A stretch of DNA of 64,000 nt from Camellia lanceoleosa (lineage: Eukaryota; Streptophyta; Magnoliopsida; Ericales; Theaceae): assembly GCA_025200525.1 (NCBI GenBank), contig JANUSC010000050.1, forward strand, positions 806,001-870,000, written 5' to 3'. Positions 23,671-34,670 of this stretch are shown piece after piece. Within the stretch, counting starts at the first letter, position 1; each line of letters opens with the position of its first letter. The translations under genes and the position numbers were made by a program. The notes beneath the pieces are model-generated. The model was not told the DNA's origin. It saw only the letters and a program-made list of their open reading frames with translations, and made no database searches.

Positions 23671-24626
23671 TACTGCAGTTCATATAGAAGGTATTCTGGG
23701 ACTTTGGGAATTTTTGGAGAGGCAGGGCAGTGGAAACAGAGGCAGCAGTGGTGCGGTGTGGGTTTTCCGGGCGAGTCGGATTCGAGCATGCATCATTCAC
23801 GCATCCCGAGGCAGGGCTGAAGCCCCCTTCTTTTTACATATGATTTAATTTGATAATTAGAAATTTTGTAATAATTAATTTATTTATTATTCGGACTGTA
23901 ATATTTATTCGGTCCCTCTGTGTGAGGGCATAATTGTAATAAGTGTGGGTGAGTGGGTATATGTCTTCCAACCCCCATTTCTTTCTCCCTTTTATTTACC
24001 TGCTTATGATGGTAGATTAGGGCACGTTTACTTTTAGCATACCTTATGCTATGCATGCGTACATTCGTGCATTTGTTTACATGCATCGGGCTCGGTACAT
24101 CATACAAACCGCATCGTACTTTCAATTCCAAATTGAATGCGTGTTATTTGTAGCATTCCATATGCCACGTTTAGGGTTAGCCGAGCCTACTCTAAGTTGC
24201 ATCTCGCATGTGTTGCATTAGCCACTTAACATGAACTAGGACACGCATGTTGCTAACTAGTTTATTGTTTTGGCACGGAGTACGATGTAACTATTTATGC
24301 TTTAGCATACCACATGCGTGTGACTGTTGCCATGACAGCATGATTACCATGAGGCTAATTGCTTATGTGTCATAAACTATTTGAATGCCTGTGGGTGGAG
24401 GTTGGATTGCTTGAGTTGGAAAACTCGTTGAAATCCGTGTTTTAGCCTACTTGCGAGTAGCAAATTCCAAAGCATTTTCAAAACGAACGGATATGCAATG
24501 TGTATTTCCAAATTAAGCAATCTAGTCTATACTTGTTTGCTGCGCGCATAGCATAGTAATTCTAGACTAATAATTGGAACAAGAGCATGTAATGTTTTCA
24601 AAAACGGATATCACGGTTAGTAGAGG

Positions 24627-24642
24627 CCGGTCTTCGGACCGG
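24627..24642 (+). other. predicted RNA hairpin in S2 with a UUCG loop
   Basis: CCGGTC, TTCG, GACCGG form a six-pair perfect stem closed by C-UUCG-G, a very stable tetraloop type. At the same LTR position E3 has CCGATC, TTT, GATCGG, so one stem pair has changed from G-C to A-T with pairing kept. Confidence 0.65.
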
Positions 24643-25255
24643 GCGAAAGGGGGTGCTCATAGCTGAACTTCCCCGATCGTACCCAAGCTCCCGAGCCAAG
24701 ACCACTTTGGTGATGACGCACATGTGGCCTTCGGCACCGAGTCAGGGTTTCCTAAATTTCCCATTTTAAGAATATTTAGGTGGCGACTCTGTAATCTGGC
24801 AAAGCAGTCCATGTTTGGCACTACTTTTCAAAAAAATATGTTTTTCTTCAAAACGATTTGCCGGATTTGGACTCTTTGGTTCAAGATTAAGAACCGACAC
24901 AAACCGAGTCTGACCTGTAGCGAGGTCCCCCGCGGGCTTGTTACAGAGGGACGTTCCATACTTGAAGTGATGAAACGTGCCTCAATCCTCGGTCGGCAAC
25001 ACTCTTGATCCAACATGATAGAGTGTGAGGCATTCATGTGTTTTTGTGCATTCATTCCATATTGAATTGCACACTTGGCTCCTTTAGCCATCATGCATCG
25101 AAATGCGTGATTGGTGGCCCGAGGGTCGAGCATTACACTCCTTTGAGCCTTAAACATGATAAGGGGTGTAATTGCAAACATATTCTTGCAAATATATTGC
25201 CATGCCCTTGTTTGTCCTTTACTGTAGCAACAGGAGCAATCTGCAGGAAGAAATG

Positions 25256-25367
25256 GCCGGTCGGCTATCTGGTGTGCCGATCGGCTAGAAATGTTTGGCC
25301 GATATCATCAAAGTTGGCCGATGGCCATTTTTCTCTAGCTGATGGCCTCATATTTTGGCCGATGGCC
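25256..25367. repeat. palindrome ladder B in the E3 5' LTR
   Basis: Six sites start at 25256, 25276, 25298, 25317, 25338 and 25358: GCCGGTCGGC, GCCGATCGGC, GCCGATATCA, GCCGATGGCC, GCTGATGGCC and GCCGATGGCC. Spacings are 20, 22, 19, 21 and 20 bp. The 3' LTR copy begins at 37999 and has lost one site through a short deletion. Confidence 0.8.
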
Positions 25368-26408
25368 TCTCAGTGCGTCCATGGGGGTGGTTCAGAGGCA
25401 TCACAGAAGCTGCCATAGTTTTCTGAGGAGCATAAGTGTGCAAACAGAGGCAATATGGGGCATGGCAACGGATTTCTGAGCGAAGCCGATCAAGCATGCA
25501 TTTGTCCCTCTTCTTGAGATTGCTTTAACTGCTATGTAGCTTAATTAATTTGTTTAAGTAGTTAAGAGTCTTGTAATTATTAATTAGCTTGTTATTTAGT
25601 TAATTAGTTGGTTTTTATTTTTTATTCGAACCCTCTGTCGAAAGGGCACAACTGTTGTAATAAGTGTGCGTGAGTGTATGAATGTCTTCCAACCCCATGT
25701 CTTTCTCCCCTTTACTTAACCGCTTACGATGGTTAGTTTTAGGACATGTTTCAATTAGCATACTTATGCTTTGCATGCGTGCATTCATTCATTAGTCATG
25801 TATGTACCGGGCTCGGCGCATCATACTAACTGCCTCGTATTTCAATTCCAAGTTGCATACATGTTATCAAGTTGCATCTCATATGCCATCTTAGAATAGC
25901 CGAGCCTATTTCTAGTTGCATTTTGCATGTGTTGCATTTGGCATTCTTAACAACTAGGATCATGCATTGATTACTAACTAGTTTCTGTTTTGGCTCGAAG
26001 TACTAGGTGAGCTTTTATGCTTTAGCATCTTGCATGAGTGTGAGTGTTGCCATGCTAGCATGCTTGCCATGAGGCTAATTGCTTATGTGATATAACTGCT
26101 TGAATGCCTGTGGGTGGAGGTTGGATTACTTAAATTGGAACAATTCATCGAAATGTGAGTTTTATGCCCACTTGAGGGTGGCAAAATCGTATTGTTTTCT
26201 AAGCCCACCTGATGGTGGCAAATCCACGACTTAGCCTACTTGCGAGTAGCACCTTCAAACTATTTTCGAACAAACATAAGATGTTTTGTTCCAATTTAAG
26301 TGATCTAATCTATACTTGTATGCTGTGTGCATCACATAGTAATTCTAGGCTAATAATCGGAATAAGACCACATGTGTTTTCAAAAACAAGATATCATGTT
26401 AGTAAAGG

Positions 26409-26423
26409 CCGATCTTTGATCGG
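26409..26423 (+). other. predicted RNA hairpin in the E3 5' LTR
   Basis: CCGATC, TTT, GATCGG form a six-pair stem, followed by a G-rich stretch (GAGCGGGGGTGCTCAT). It is repeated in the 3' LTR at 39133-39147. The arms resemble half of the ladder palindrome GCCGATCGGC. Confidence 0.6.
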
Positions 26424-26560
26424 GTGAGCGGGGGTGCTCATTGGATAACCTTCCCCTCTCGTGCCCAAGTTCCCGAGCCGAGACAACTTTGGTGATGACG
26501 AACACATGGCCTTAGGCACGAGTCAGGGTTTCCTAAATTTCCCAAAATAAAACATTTAGG

Positions 26561-26571
26561 TGGCGACTCTG
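26561..26571 (+). other. primer-site-like motif inside the E3 LTR
   Basis: TGGCGACTCTG is identical to the first 11 bases of the true primer site at 26799, but lies 222 bp inside the LTR end. Copies occur at the matching places in the 3' LTR (39285-39295) and in S2 (24781-24791). Confidence 0.7.
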
Positions 26572-26798
26572 TATCTAGCAAAGCAGTCCATGTTTGACAC
26601 TTCTTTACAAAAATCAGTTTTCCAAAATGATTTGCTGGATTTGGACTCTTTGGTGATTTATCGGTCTTGCATTGCACTTTGCGAGACTAGATTCAGAACC
26701 GTGACATTTGAGTCCGAACTGTAGTAGTCCAATGAACAAAACGGATTTCGCGCAATTCACGCGCGGAGCCCGGGACGTTAAGGCATATCTACAGTTTC

Positions 26799-26816
26799 TG
26801 GCGACTCTGCTGGGGA
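26799..26816 (+). other. E3 primer binding site
   Basis: TGGCGACTCTGCTGGGGA starts five bases after the 5' LTR end. A tRNA-Arg type primer is known for Ogre/Tat-like plant elements and this sequence agrees with my memory of it. I have not checked it against a tRNA set. Confidence 0.75.
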
Positions 26817-27759
26817 TTTAGAGAACTTGACTCAAACTCATGATATCTTCTTTTGACTACACTTGTGTGTCTCTTTGCATTGCATTTGCATTGGTGTGCC
26901 TAGGACACCGTGTTTGCCATGTGCTATTCCTGAACGGTTTGCTGGGGGCTTGCTTTGAGAAGCATACCGTAAGGCTAACCGATTGCGGGCTCTGCCACGA
27001 CAGGAACACAAACCCCAATTTTTACCGGGGCACCCCTTTCGACCATTCGACCTAGTGCATATCAGAATCCATCATGACCACTCCAAACTAGGACAGGTTG
27101 CTTACCCGATTGTAGGTTGTTTGAAACCGCTGTGTGCATAGTGAAACCCTAGTTCCTAACAAAATAGGACAGGGAAACCTTACCCCAACATAGGGGTGTT
27201 TTGGCTCTCACTTGCTTGTTATGTGCTTTTAGAGTTGGCCTCTACAGGAATGCATGTATCAGTTTGCAAGTTTGGGTATCAGGCCTGCGGGCATCAGCAT
27301 CTGTATTTGGGAATCAGTTTTACCTGTGGGTATCAAATTCAGATTTGAGGCAGTGATTTGGGAACAATGATCAGTGATTGAGAACTGCTCTTTCAGCTTG
27401 TGTTTGCCAACTGTGTGTTGTCTTTATTTAAGCTGTTATACTATCCATTTTTCTGTTCATTGTTTCCTTATTATGCTTTATTTTATCTTTTTGCAAGGTA
27501 CTTTAGCACCATTGCTTCCAACCAGACAGATATTCCCCGAGCACTCTGGGTTAGAGGTCGTAGACTTAATCGATCCGAGGATCTAATAGACGGACAACCA
27601 GTGTTCCACTCTTTACCCCCGGTTACTAGACGGAGATCAGTAAGGTGCAGCTTATCGATACAGCGGTTGCCAGATTAGTGGTCCTTGAGTAGTCAAGCTG
27701 AGATTTCCAAGTCTACTGTAGAAACAGATATACTGGTTGTTCAGTTAGATCAGGACAAT
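26817..27759 (+). other. E3 leader, untranslated
   Basis: No convincing gene. A pyrimidine-rich stretch ending TTTTTGCAAG at about 27497 looks like a 3' splice site, and a gag-like reading can be followed from there with stops. Ogre-type elements are known to splice, so an intron is possible. Confidence 0.4.
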
Positions 27760-30109
27760 ATGGCAGGTATAGAAGACATGATGCGTCAGTTCTAAGAGAG
27801 TATGAAAGCCATGCAGCAGGATGTTGACCGTCAAACAGAATTCGCTGCCCGCCAAGGCCAAGGTTATGGCCCAACAGGCAAAGGTAATTGCCAGGATACA
27901 ACAGCAAACCGGGGCATCTGCTTCACACCAAGCTCGTCTCCCACCAAGAGTTCCAACGGGGCCATCTCTGCCCCCGATCCTACCCCAGCTATCCAAGGCA
28001 CCTACACCCACCAACCTACCAGATTCTCCCTTTGAGTTCGAGGTGGACCCCACAGCGCTAAAAGTGAGCAAGCTAGAAAAGCTGTTCAAGAAATCTCAAG
28101 GTGTGAAGTCCATTCCAGATATTGAGGACGGGTACACCGACTCGACCGTGACTCTGCCAAACTAGTTTAAAATGCCGCACATAGACCGTTTCGATGGGTC
28201 TGGAGATCCTATAGTGCATTTGCGGTTGTTCTCGGACATACTAAGGCCGATGGGCCTCTCTAGATTGCAAAAGCTTTCCTTGTTTGGCCAGACCCTGTCG
28301 GGTGTAGCGGCTATTTGGTACGCAAAATTGGAGGACTCCGTTAAAAGGAACTAGAAGGAGATGGTTGAGGCCTTCATAGCTTAATACTCCTATAATACAC
28401 AGATCGAGGTCATAACTCGTGATCTCAAGACTACTAGGCAAGAGCCGAAGGAGAGCTTCTCCGATTTTGTGACCCGGTGGAGGGCTAAGGCCTCAATGAT
28501 GACCGTTAGGCCTATTGACAAAGATCAAATTCGGATGGTTGTGCGCAACCTCCAGCCCAAGCTCATGCAGAAGATGATCATTCTCTCCCTCCCCGCAGAT
28601 TTACATGAGATAGGGGTGCAGATCGAGGATGCCATGAAACAGGGCCTCATTGATCCTAAGGGAGAGCAGCCCAAGAGGGCATTCAACCGCAGTACGAATG
28701 CAGGCACAAGTAGTGCTGCAGCTGGCAGAACTTCAGACGTAAGTATGGTCACCACCACCACCACCCCGAGAACCCTTGCAGCAACACCATTCACCGGCAC
28801 ATCTGGAAGTGGCTCGCAAACAAATAAATTTGCACCTCGGGGCCAAATAACCCTCACCCCACTATACATGTCGCCGTCCAAAGCTTTGGGGGTTTTGATC
28901 AGGAAAGGGCACTTGAAGCCCCTAGAGTCGTGGCTCTTACCAAGTAATCTCCCACCAACCCATAACCTGGTGAAATACTGCGCCTTTCACCAACAGCATG
29001 GTCATGACACCGACCAGTGCTTTCGATTGCATCATGAGATTCAGGATCTCATTGATAATAGGGTGATCGTGCTTCCGGAAAAACCGAATGTCACAACCAA
29101 CACACTCCCACCACATAACCAAGCTTCACCTCCCAAACGCATCAATCTAATCCAAACTGGGGTTGTGTCGTACAACCCTAGCATATATATCACCCCTTCT
29201 CACCTACCCAAGCCGGAGGTGTTCATTCCTGGCAGCACTGACTTGTGCATGTTGGACATCTCCCTAACCCAACCTGAAACGGTGGTAGTGACTATCGAAG
29301 ATAAGATTGGGTCGACTGAGGAGGCAGATGGGAGTGAGTATACAGAGCCTGAGGGGTCTGCGAGCTTCATGAACAACCCGAGCGGTTACATTACATCAGC
29401 AGGCCAGGCTAGACCGAATTTGGAATTGCTAGTTGGAGTAGAAATTTGTGCAGTACAGGAGGATGGACTTAATCAGGGGCTGGATGACCTAGCCGATCTA
29501 GAAGAGGACATTGCTAACCTTCAGTTTTTCAACGAACAGGATTCGGGAGACGTGACTGTCAATTGGTTTGGTCTGGAAGGGTTAGCAGAAGCTACCGGGT
29601 GGCTCAACGACGAGCCGGATGTTATTGAACAACCTCAGCTAGAACAGGGTCTGTCAAGGACGGGGACATCAACTGTGGCTAGAAGGGTCGGGAATTAGAA
29701 TGCACCGCCGGAGAGCACCAGTGTGAACAATTTTGCTCGGGATCAGAGCAGTTTGAGTATAGAAGATACTGAGCAGCAGGTTGCACTGAAGCATCTTGAG
29801 CAGGAAAGGATTGAGGATTCTGAGAGAACTAGAAAGGCCAAGGCCCCTACGGGGACAGAGCGTGCTATGTGCACAAGAACGGAACGTGCTGCGAGCACAG
29901 AAATAAAAGGTGCTGCGGACACAGGAACAGTGGTAACAGAACCAGATAACTGCCTGTCGATGGCCGATGGCATGCGGTGGGAAGACGATGACCTATGTCT
30001 TTCCCACACAGATGAAGATTGGGGACAAAGCCAGCCGGATGGTACCTGGTATGTAGGAGAAGTAGACCACATGACTAGGAGCGGACGGTATTTCAAGCCC
30101 CACACTTAG
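27760..30109 (+). pseudogene. E3 gag (Ogre/Tat type)
   Basis: A start is at 27760 (MAGIEDMMRQF then a stop). The frame shifts near 27850 and then stays the same to 30109, broken by stops at about 28166, 28355, 28381 and 29696. The core has FDGSGDPIVHLRLF, FGQTLSGVAAIWYAKL, FSDFVTRWRAKASMM and RNLQPKLMQK, the pattern of Ogre/Tat capsid proteins. A Cys/His cluster YCAFHQQHGHDTDQC near 28976-29020 takes the place of a normal zinc knuckle. The tail is acidic and low in complexity. It would form the particle, but is too broken to make full-length protein. Confidence 0.85.
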
Positions 30110-31410
30110 ATCAACCAGAGGCGTCCAGAAAGGACAAAGAGGCAGACAAGCAGAAAGAAAAGCTGCTTGAAGAAGAGGCTGTGCTAAAACAGCTTAAGAA
30201 GATACAAGCAGACATCTCCATCTGGGGACTGCTTATGGCTTCAAGAGTTCATAGACAAGCTGTCCTTTCGGCAATGGACAAAGCCAAACTTTCAATAGAC
30301 ACTACACTTGAACAGCTGGTAGGGCTGGTCTTTCCGGGAGGAGCATCCCCGGCGTTGACCTTTTCTGACAAGGAGCTGCTGCCTACGGGCGCAAATCATA
30401 ACAAACCGCTCTATATCTCTGTGGAGTGTAGAGACAAGTAGATATTGGTGGTTCTTATCAACACGGGATCTGCCATCAATGTGTGCCCATCGAGGACGGC
30501 ATATGCAATCGGTTTGAAACCCGCAGACTTTTTGCCAACTGCTCAAGTGATAAGGGCCTACAACAATACTAGCAAAGAGGTGATGGGGGACTGTGCAAAT
30601 TCAGACTAAGGTTGGTCCAGGACAATATGATATTGACTTTCATGTCTTGGACGTTCCCACAACCTTCAACCTACTCCTAGGGCGGCCGTGGCTACACCAG
30701 GTGAAGGCAATCTCTTTCACCCTGCACCAGATGTTGAAGCACCCCCACGGGAAGGGGGTGGCTATAGTTTTTGGGAATTCGTCAATCCATCCTCCGCCAG
30801 AGGTGTCTACACCGGTTTTGGAAATCAAACATGGCACGGAGGATGTGTTCCTATCAAGGTTCACCCTAACCAAGGCCCAGGTTATTTAGGATATCTTAGC
30901 CATTGATGAGGGGTTATATGTCAGCGCATAGTTAGTGTACCTCATGAACAAGCTTCAACACATCCTTGGGATGGGACTAGGAAGAAGTGACCGGAAGGGC
31001 ATTATAGCATCGACCGAAGTGCCGCACAATCCGCATACCTTTGGCTTGGTTATCTGTCCACCAAAAAGGACTAGGTCAGAAAGGGCAAAGAGATGGCCGG
31101 GAGAGCTAGAGCCAAGCAGGCGGGGAAGCATTTTGAGTTGATGCATCAGCCTATCCAAGGTACCCTGAACGGACACTTCGTCCGGGAGGGGGAGGGCTTT
31201 CCATTCTGTGGCTTCCTAGAGCCATGGCTGAATGCCGAGAAGAGAGGTCTGCCGGGATTTGAAATCTTCTTCGATTTGTAGTTATCCAGGGATGATGTTG
31301 CCGAGGAGCAGATAGACCCATCAGCTGAGGTTGAGCAGTGTAAAGAAGTGGATTCTGAGAGCACCGAGATTGAAATGGAGGTAGCACTGGCAGAGTGTAC
31401 CTCTCGGTAG
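30110..31410 (+). pseudogene. E3 aspartic protease plus G-patch-like segment
   Basis: It begins one frame over from gag. It has LLEEEAVLKQLKKIQADIS, SIWGLLMASRVHRQAVLSA and FSDKELLPTGANHNKPLYIS, the usual Tat protease lead-in. The active-site segment reads LINTGSAINVC (about 30451-30483), where family members carry Asp at the Asn position, so it should be inactive. A shift near 30590 leads to FHVLDVPTTFNLLLGRPWL, the second conserved protease motif. The stretch ILGMGLGRSDRKGI (about 30966-31005) resembles the G-patch found in such elements. Several stops follow. No reverse transcriptase comes after it. Confidence 0.85.
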
Positions 31411-31449
31411 CCCTCGTATGGGTAGGAGGTGACCTCGGGACTATCTGCT

Positions 31450-33223
31450 TAGGCAAGCTGCGGGTTTGCCGCAGAAAGCGCTCCCCGAAGGACTAAGCCC
31501 GACATAATGGGCCCTCCAGCAGAATCCTGAACTGGGCAGTCTCCTAAGCACCCCCGTACCCATCTCTCACTCTGTCCGGCAACACCGCCCAGGGTTGCCA
31601 GGTGATCTACAAATGACAAGGTACACAGTTTGTTTTCTGTTATTGAAAGTACAATGTAAAGCAAAGCTTAAATAAACTGCAAATGTTTGAAATACCTCAG
31701 CTGCGGTGATGGTGTCGAAGTATCTGTAGAAGAACAAGAAAGACTCTCGTGGCCTCCGCTCGAACCTCACGTCATACCGATGAGAGTATGGAACCATGGG
31801 GGGCGTCTCCACATCTGGCACTGGGGCAAGCCTCGAAAAGTAGGCATACACCCACAATTACAGAATGCAAAAGCGCAACAGTGTGTATGCTTATCAGATA
31901 AAGCTGAATGCAGATAAAGCAAAAAATAGAGAATTTGTATAGTGTATTGTGTAGTGTGTGTAGTGTACAGTCAGTATAAAGCAGATTGCAGGTGTGCAGT
32001 GTGTGCAGTGTACAGTCAGTGTAAAGCAGATTGTGTTTGTACAGTGTGTGTGGTGTACAGATAGTGTAAAGCAGAACTGTAAAACAAGAAGGGAAGGTGT
32101 ACCTCCCAGGCTTGCCAGTAGCCTCCGAGTAGATGTCCGCTGAGGTGAGAGAATGAGCTCATATATCCGTAAAGTGTAGCCAAGCCTGCGCCACCCCAGT
32201 CGTAGCGCTCGATCCGCGTCACGTCCACCAATGCGCTCAGCAGATAAAGAGCAACAGTGTTTGCCCGGTCGGCGAAAAGGGTGATCCCCAACAAAAACAT
32301 GATGAAGCCGTGAGCATACTGCTCCACCTTCTCACGTGTCATGGGCGCCTGAATCCGAAAGTGGTCCTCGAACCAAGAGTACCTCACGAACCATTGTCAG
32401 GAGAGAGGTTGCCAAGCGTCAAGCAAGTAGATCTGGACAACGTCCCACTCGCCCATATCGATGTGAAAGGGAATCGGATCACCCCCTACTCCGATGCTGG
32501 TGAGCATGGAGAAGTCAAAGGGAGTCATCGTCATCTCCCCTGTAGTAGAAAGGTGGAAGGAATCAGTGGTGTCCCACCACCTCTCCACCAGAGCACCGAA
32601 AAAGGGTCTACTCACAGTGAGGAGCGAGAGTCCCCTGCAGAAAACGCCGAAGCCGGCCTGATCGACGATGTGGCGGACCTCATCGGGCAACTCCATGTAC
32701 CAACCTCGGGCAATGGTATTTCCATACCCCCGGAAGGCATGGGAATCTCCCTGTGTCAAAGACAAACAGTTGCGAAGCAATGTTAGAGATACAGTGTTTT
32801 AATGCATTCAGAATTGATGAAAATGTAGTTTGTGTGCATGTACTTGAGTTTACACAGATATCGGGTCTGGGTGTGCTCATGATGAACTAAGCATGTCATA
32901 TACTAGTTTGTTTGGGTTAATCAGTTACGGAACAGTATTAGCTATCCGAAATGTACAATTTACATTGCAGAAAGTAAAAGAGATGAAGAGTATACCTCAG
33001 CAGCACCGTAAGAGAGGTGTGACTCCGGCTCGCGTAGCAGGAGCTCCAGTGGCGCACCACGCGCAAGGCTCCTGAACTGGCGGATGCTATCAGGAGGTAA
33101 TACGTGTATCGCCTGCCTATAGGTCATCGGATCGAACGGTCGAACACTCAGTGGCAAGAGCACGACATCAGGGTCCATGTCCATCTCTGGGGGAGTCTCA
33201 CCTCATGGAATGTCGTCCGCCAT
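31450..33223 (-). pseudogene. antisense plant mobile domain (MAIN-like) gene inside E3
   Basis: Four exon-like blocks read on the minus strand: about 33223-32998 (MADDIP, stop, then RPFDPMTYRQAIHVLP); about 32753-32103 (FGALVERWWDTTDSFHL, GEMTMTPFDFSMLTSIGVGG, VRYSWFEDHF, ANTVALYLLSALVD, LATLYGYMS); about 31857-31690 (VPYSHRYDVRFERR, FYRYFDTITAAE); and about 31615-31450 (TWQPWAVLPDRVRDGY, LCRAWSFGERFLRQT). These are the conserved blocks of the plant mobile domain known from MAIN/MAIL proteins and from some transposons. Donor GTATAC follows the first block, GTACAC the second, and TTTGACACAG precedes the second. Premature stops in exons 1, 2 and 4 make it a pseudogene. It runs against gag and fills the place of pol. 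Confidence 0.85.
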
Positions 33224-33637
33224 CTCAAGAAGGGTACAAAAATGGCCGAGAGTGTGGAAAATTAGTGAAAATGCAAAAAGTCAACCCAAAAGTCAACCCT
33301 GAGGGATAAAAAATGGAAGAAAAGGTCAGAGTGTGGAAAAGACACGAAAACCAAGGTAAACTCGAGGGAAACAAACCCCAAGTAGTGGAAATCGAGAAGG
33401 GGGCACCGAAATCGAGTTTTGTTCGGTTCAAAGTATTTGGAACGAAGAGGTTTTCGTGAATCGAACGATGTGGGAGGCCCGAAAACAAGAGAAAAGCTCA
33501 AATCTAAGCGAAGAAAATAACCTAGAGGGGCGGGGAAATGTTTTTCGACTAAGAGGAAGTGAGAATATAGGGTTTGGAACCTTATATTTAAAGACCCGAG
33601 GAAAAATGTCAAAACTGCCCCGAAATTGCCATTTTTG
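33224..33637. other. region upstream of the antisense gene
   Basis: No coding sequence is seen on either strand. It presumably holds the leader and promoter of the minus-strand plant mobile domain gene. No clear TATA box was identified. Confidence 0.4.
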
Positions 33638-33738
33638 GCCGATTGGCCAAATTGTTAGCCGATCGGCTAAATAGTTGGCCGATGATCTCATTTTGTGGCC
33701 GATGGATGACCAATGGCTCCCTCTTGTGGCCGATGGGT
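33638..33738. repeat. palindrome ladder in the E3 interior, upstream of the antisense gene
   Basis: Sites start at 33638, 33658, 33678 and 33698 (GCCGATTGGC, GCCGATCGGC, GCCGATGATC, GCCGATGGAT), all 20 bp apart, with another at 33729 (GCCGATGGGT), 31 bp on. The core is the same as in the E3 LTR ladders. It lies about 415-515 bp upstream of the antisense start codon. Confidence 0.75.
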
Positions 33739-33739
33739 C

Positions 33740-34670
33740 TCCAAAACCCTTGTTTGTGCTTTTTCTGTGGGTTGGTGCCCTCATCTCTCGAAAAAAATGC
33801 AAGAAAGTACACTTTTAAACCTTAACTGGCCTTTGTGTTGACCTCGAATTGTGCCTTCCGTGTGCGACACTCAATACGTACGAGGTGTATCCTTTTTCGT
33901 ATCCTTTTGTATCTTGCGAGATTCAAAAATTACTTTGAAATATGTTGCATTACAAAGTTTTGTCATGTTTGTAACAGGTGCCCTTGTTATACGTCTTCTC
34001 GTTCTTGCATTGGGCATGCCTCGTCTTGCTTTGAAGTCGCATTTCAATATTATGAATAACATGCCTTTACCATGCTAACATTGAATATGGCATCTCTATG
34101 TCATTGCTTGGAACATGTGCGTTGCGTTGTTGCTTAGAATATGCACCATCACATTCGCCTAACATGTGCATGTTATATCGGATATGTATCCATAATTACA
34201 TTGCGTAGGCATAAATGCTGCATTAAGTATACATCTTTGTTGTTGTTTTGCATAGAATATGCATTTCTCCCTCTTGCATAGAATATGCACTGTAATATTG
34301 CATGGAGTATACATCACTACTTGTTGCATTGTTATGCACTGTTCTACTTGTATTGGTATGCTCGTTCTAGTTGCATTGTCGTGCATCTTCTCACTCGCAT
34401 TGTATATGCTTGCGTTTATCTCACGTTGAAATGTTATCTTGATCTAACATTCAACATGCGTTATTACCATATTGTACTTGTTGAGTTTCTTCCTTATGTA
34501 GGGCACGATATTGTATGTACGGCTCATTTGAGGCTGGTGCAACCAGACAGTACTGTGTGTGCGGTTCATTTAGAGGAATTCCAGGTGAGACCTCTCCTGT
34601 CCTTTGAGTTCGTTTTGTTTCAGTTAGAAACACCCCTGCGTGCTTGGTGTGATACTTTGAGTGTCACTTC
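33740..34670. repeat. E3 3' non-coding region with degenerate GCATAGAATATGC repeats
   Basis: No gene. From about 34080 to 34400 there are recurrent motifs such as TTGCATAGAATATGCA and CATGGAGTATACAT, roughly 30 bp apart, each a loose inverted repeat (GCATA...TATGC). The open frames here are low-complexity. Confidence 0.5.

Larger units (their letters stand above)
21204..24945 (+). mobile_element. S2, solo LTR of an Ogre/Tat-like subfamily nested in the E3 LTR
   Basis: It starts TGTAGACACCCCATTTTTGACC and ends GGGCTTGTTACA. It is flanked by perfect GAGGG repeats (21199-21203 and 24946-24950), and joining the flanks restores collinearity with the E3 3' LTR near 37690. It shares with E3 the G-box palindrome, TATA box, ladders, hairpin and primer-site-like motif, but is otherwise diverged. 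No internal region remains. Confidence 0.9.
18963..26793 (+). mobile_element. E3 5' LTR, interrupted by S2
   Basis: It runs from TGTAGACACCCCATTTTTGACC to GGCATATCTACA. The 7831 bp reduce to about 4084 bp after removing S2 (3742 bp) and one copy of GAGGG, which agrees with the 3' LTR (4085 bp). Order of parts: palindrome ladder A, G-box palindrome, TATA box, a long unassigned body, ladder B, CCGATC hairpin, primer-site-like motif, end. Open frames in it do not resemble genes. Confidence 0.88.

Noticed and set aside
24828..25181. 117-codon minus-strand open frame, partly repeated near 37631-37924
   Set aside because: It lies in the LTR, spans the S2/E3 junction, and its second copy is only the other LTR. 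No domain.
28525..28881. Minus-strand open frame within gag
   Set aside because: A shadow of the plus-strand gag, whose capsid motifs are clear.
32310..32786. Plus-strand open frame of 158 codons inside E3
   Set aside because: It lies opposite the plant mobile domain exon; the minus-strand reading has the conserved domain, the plus-strand one matches nothing I recognise.
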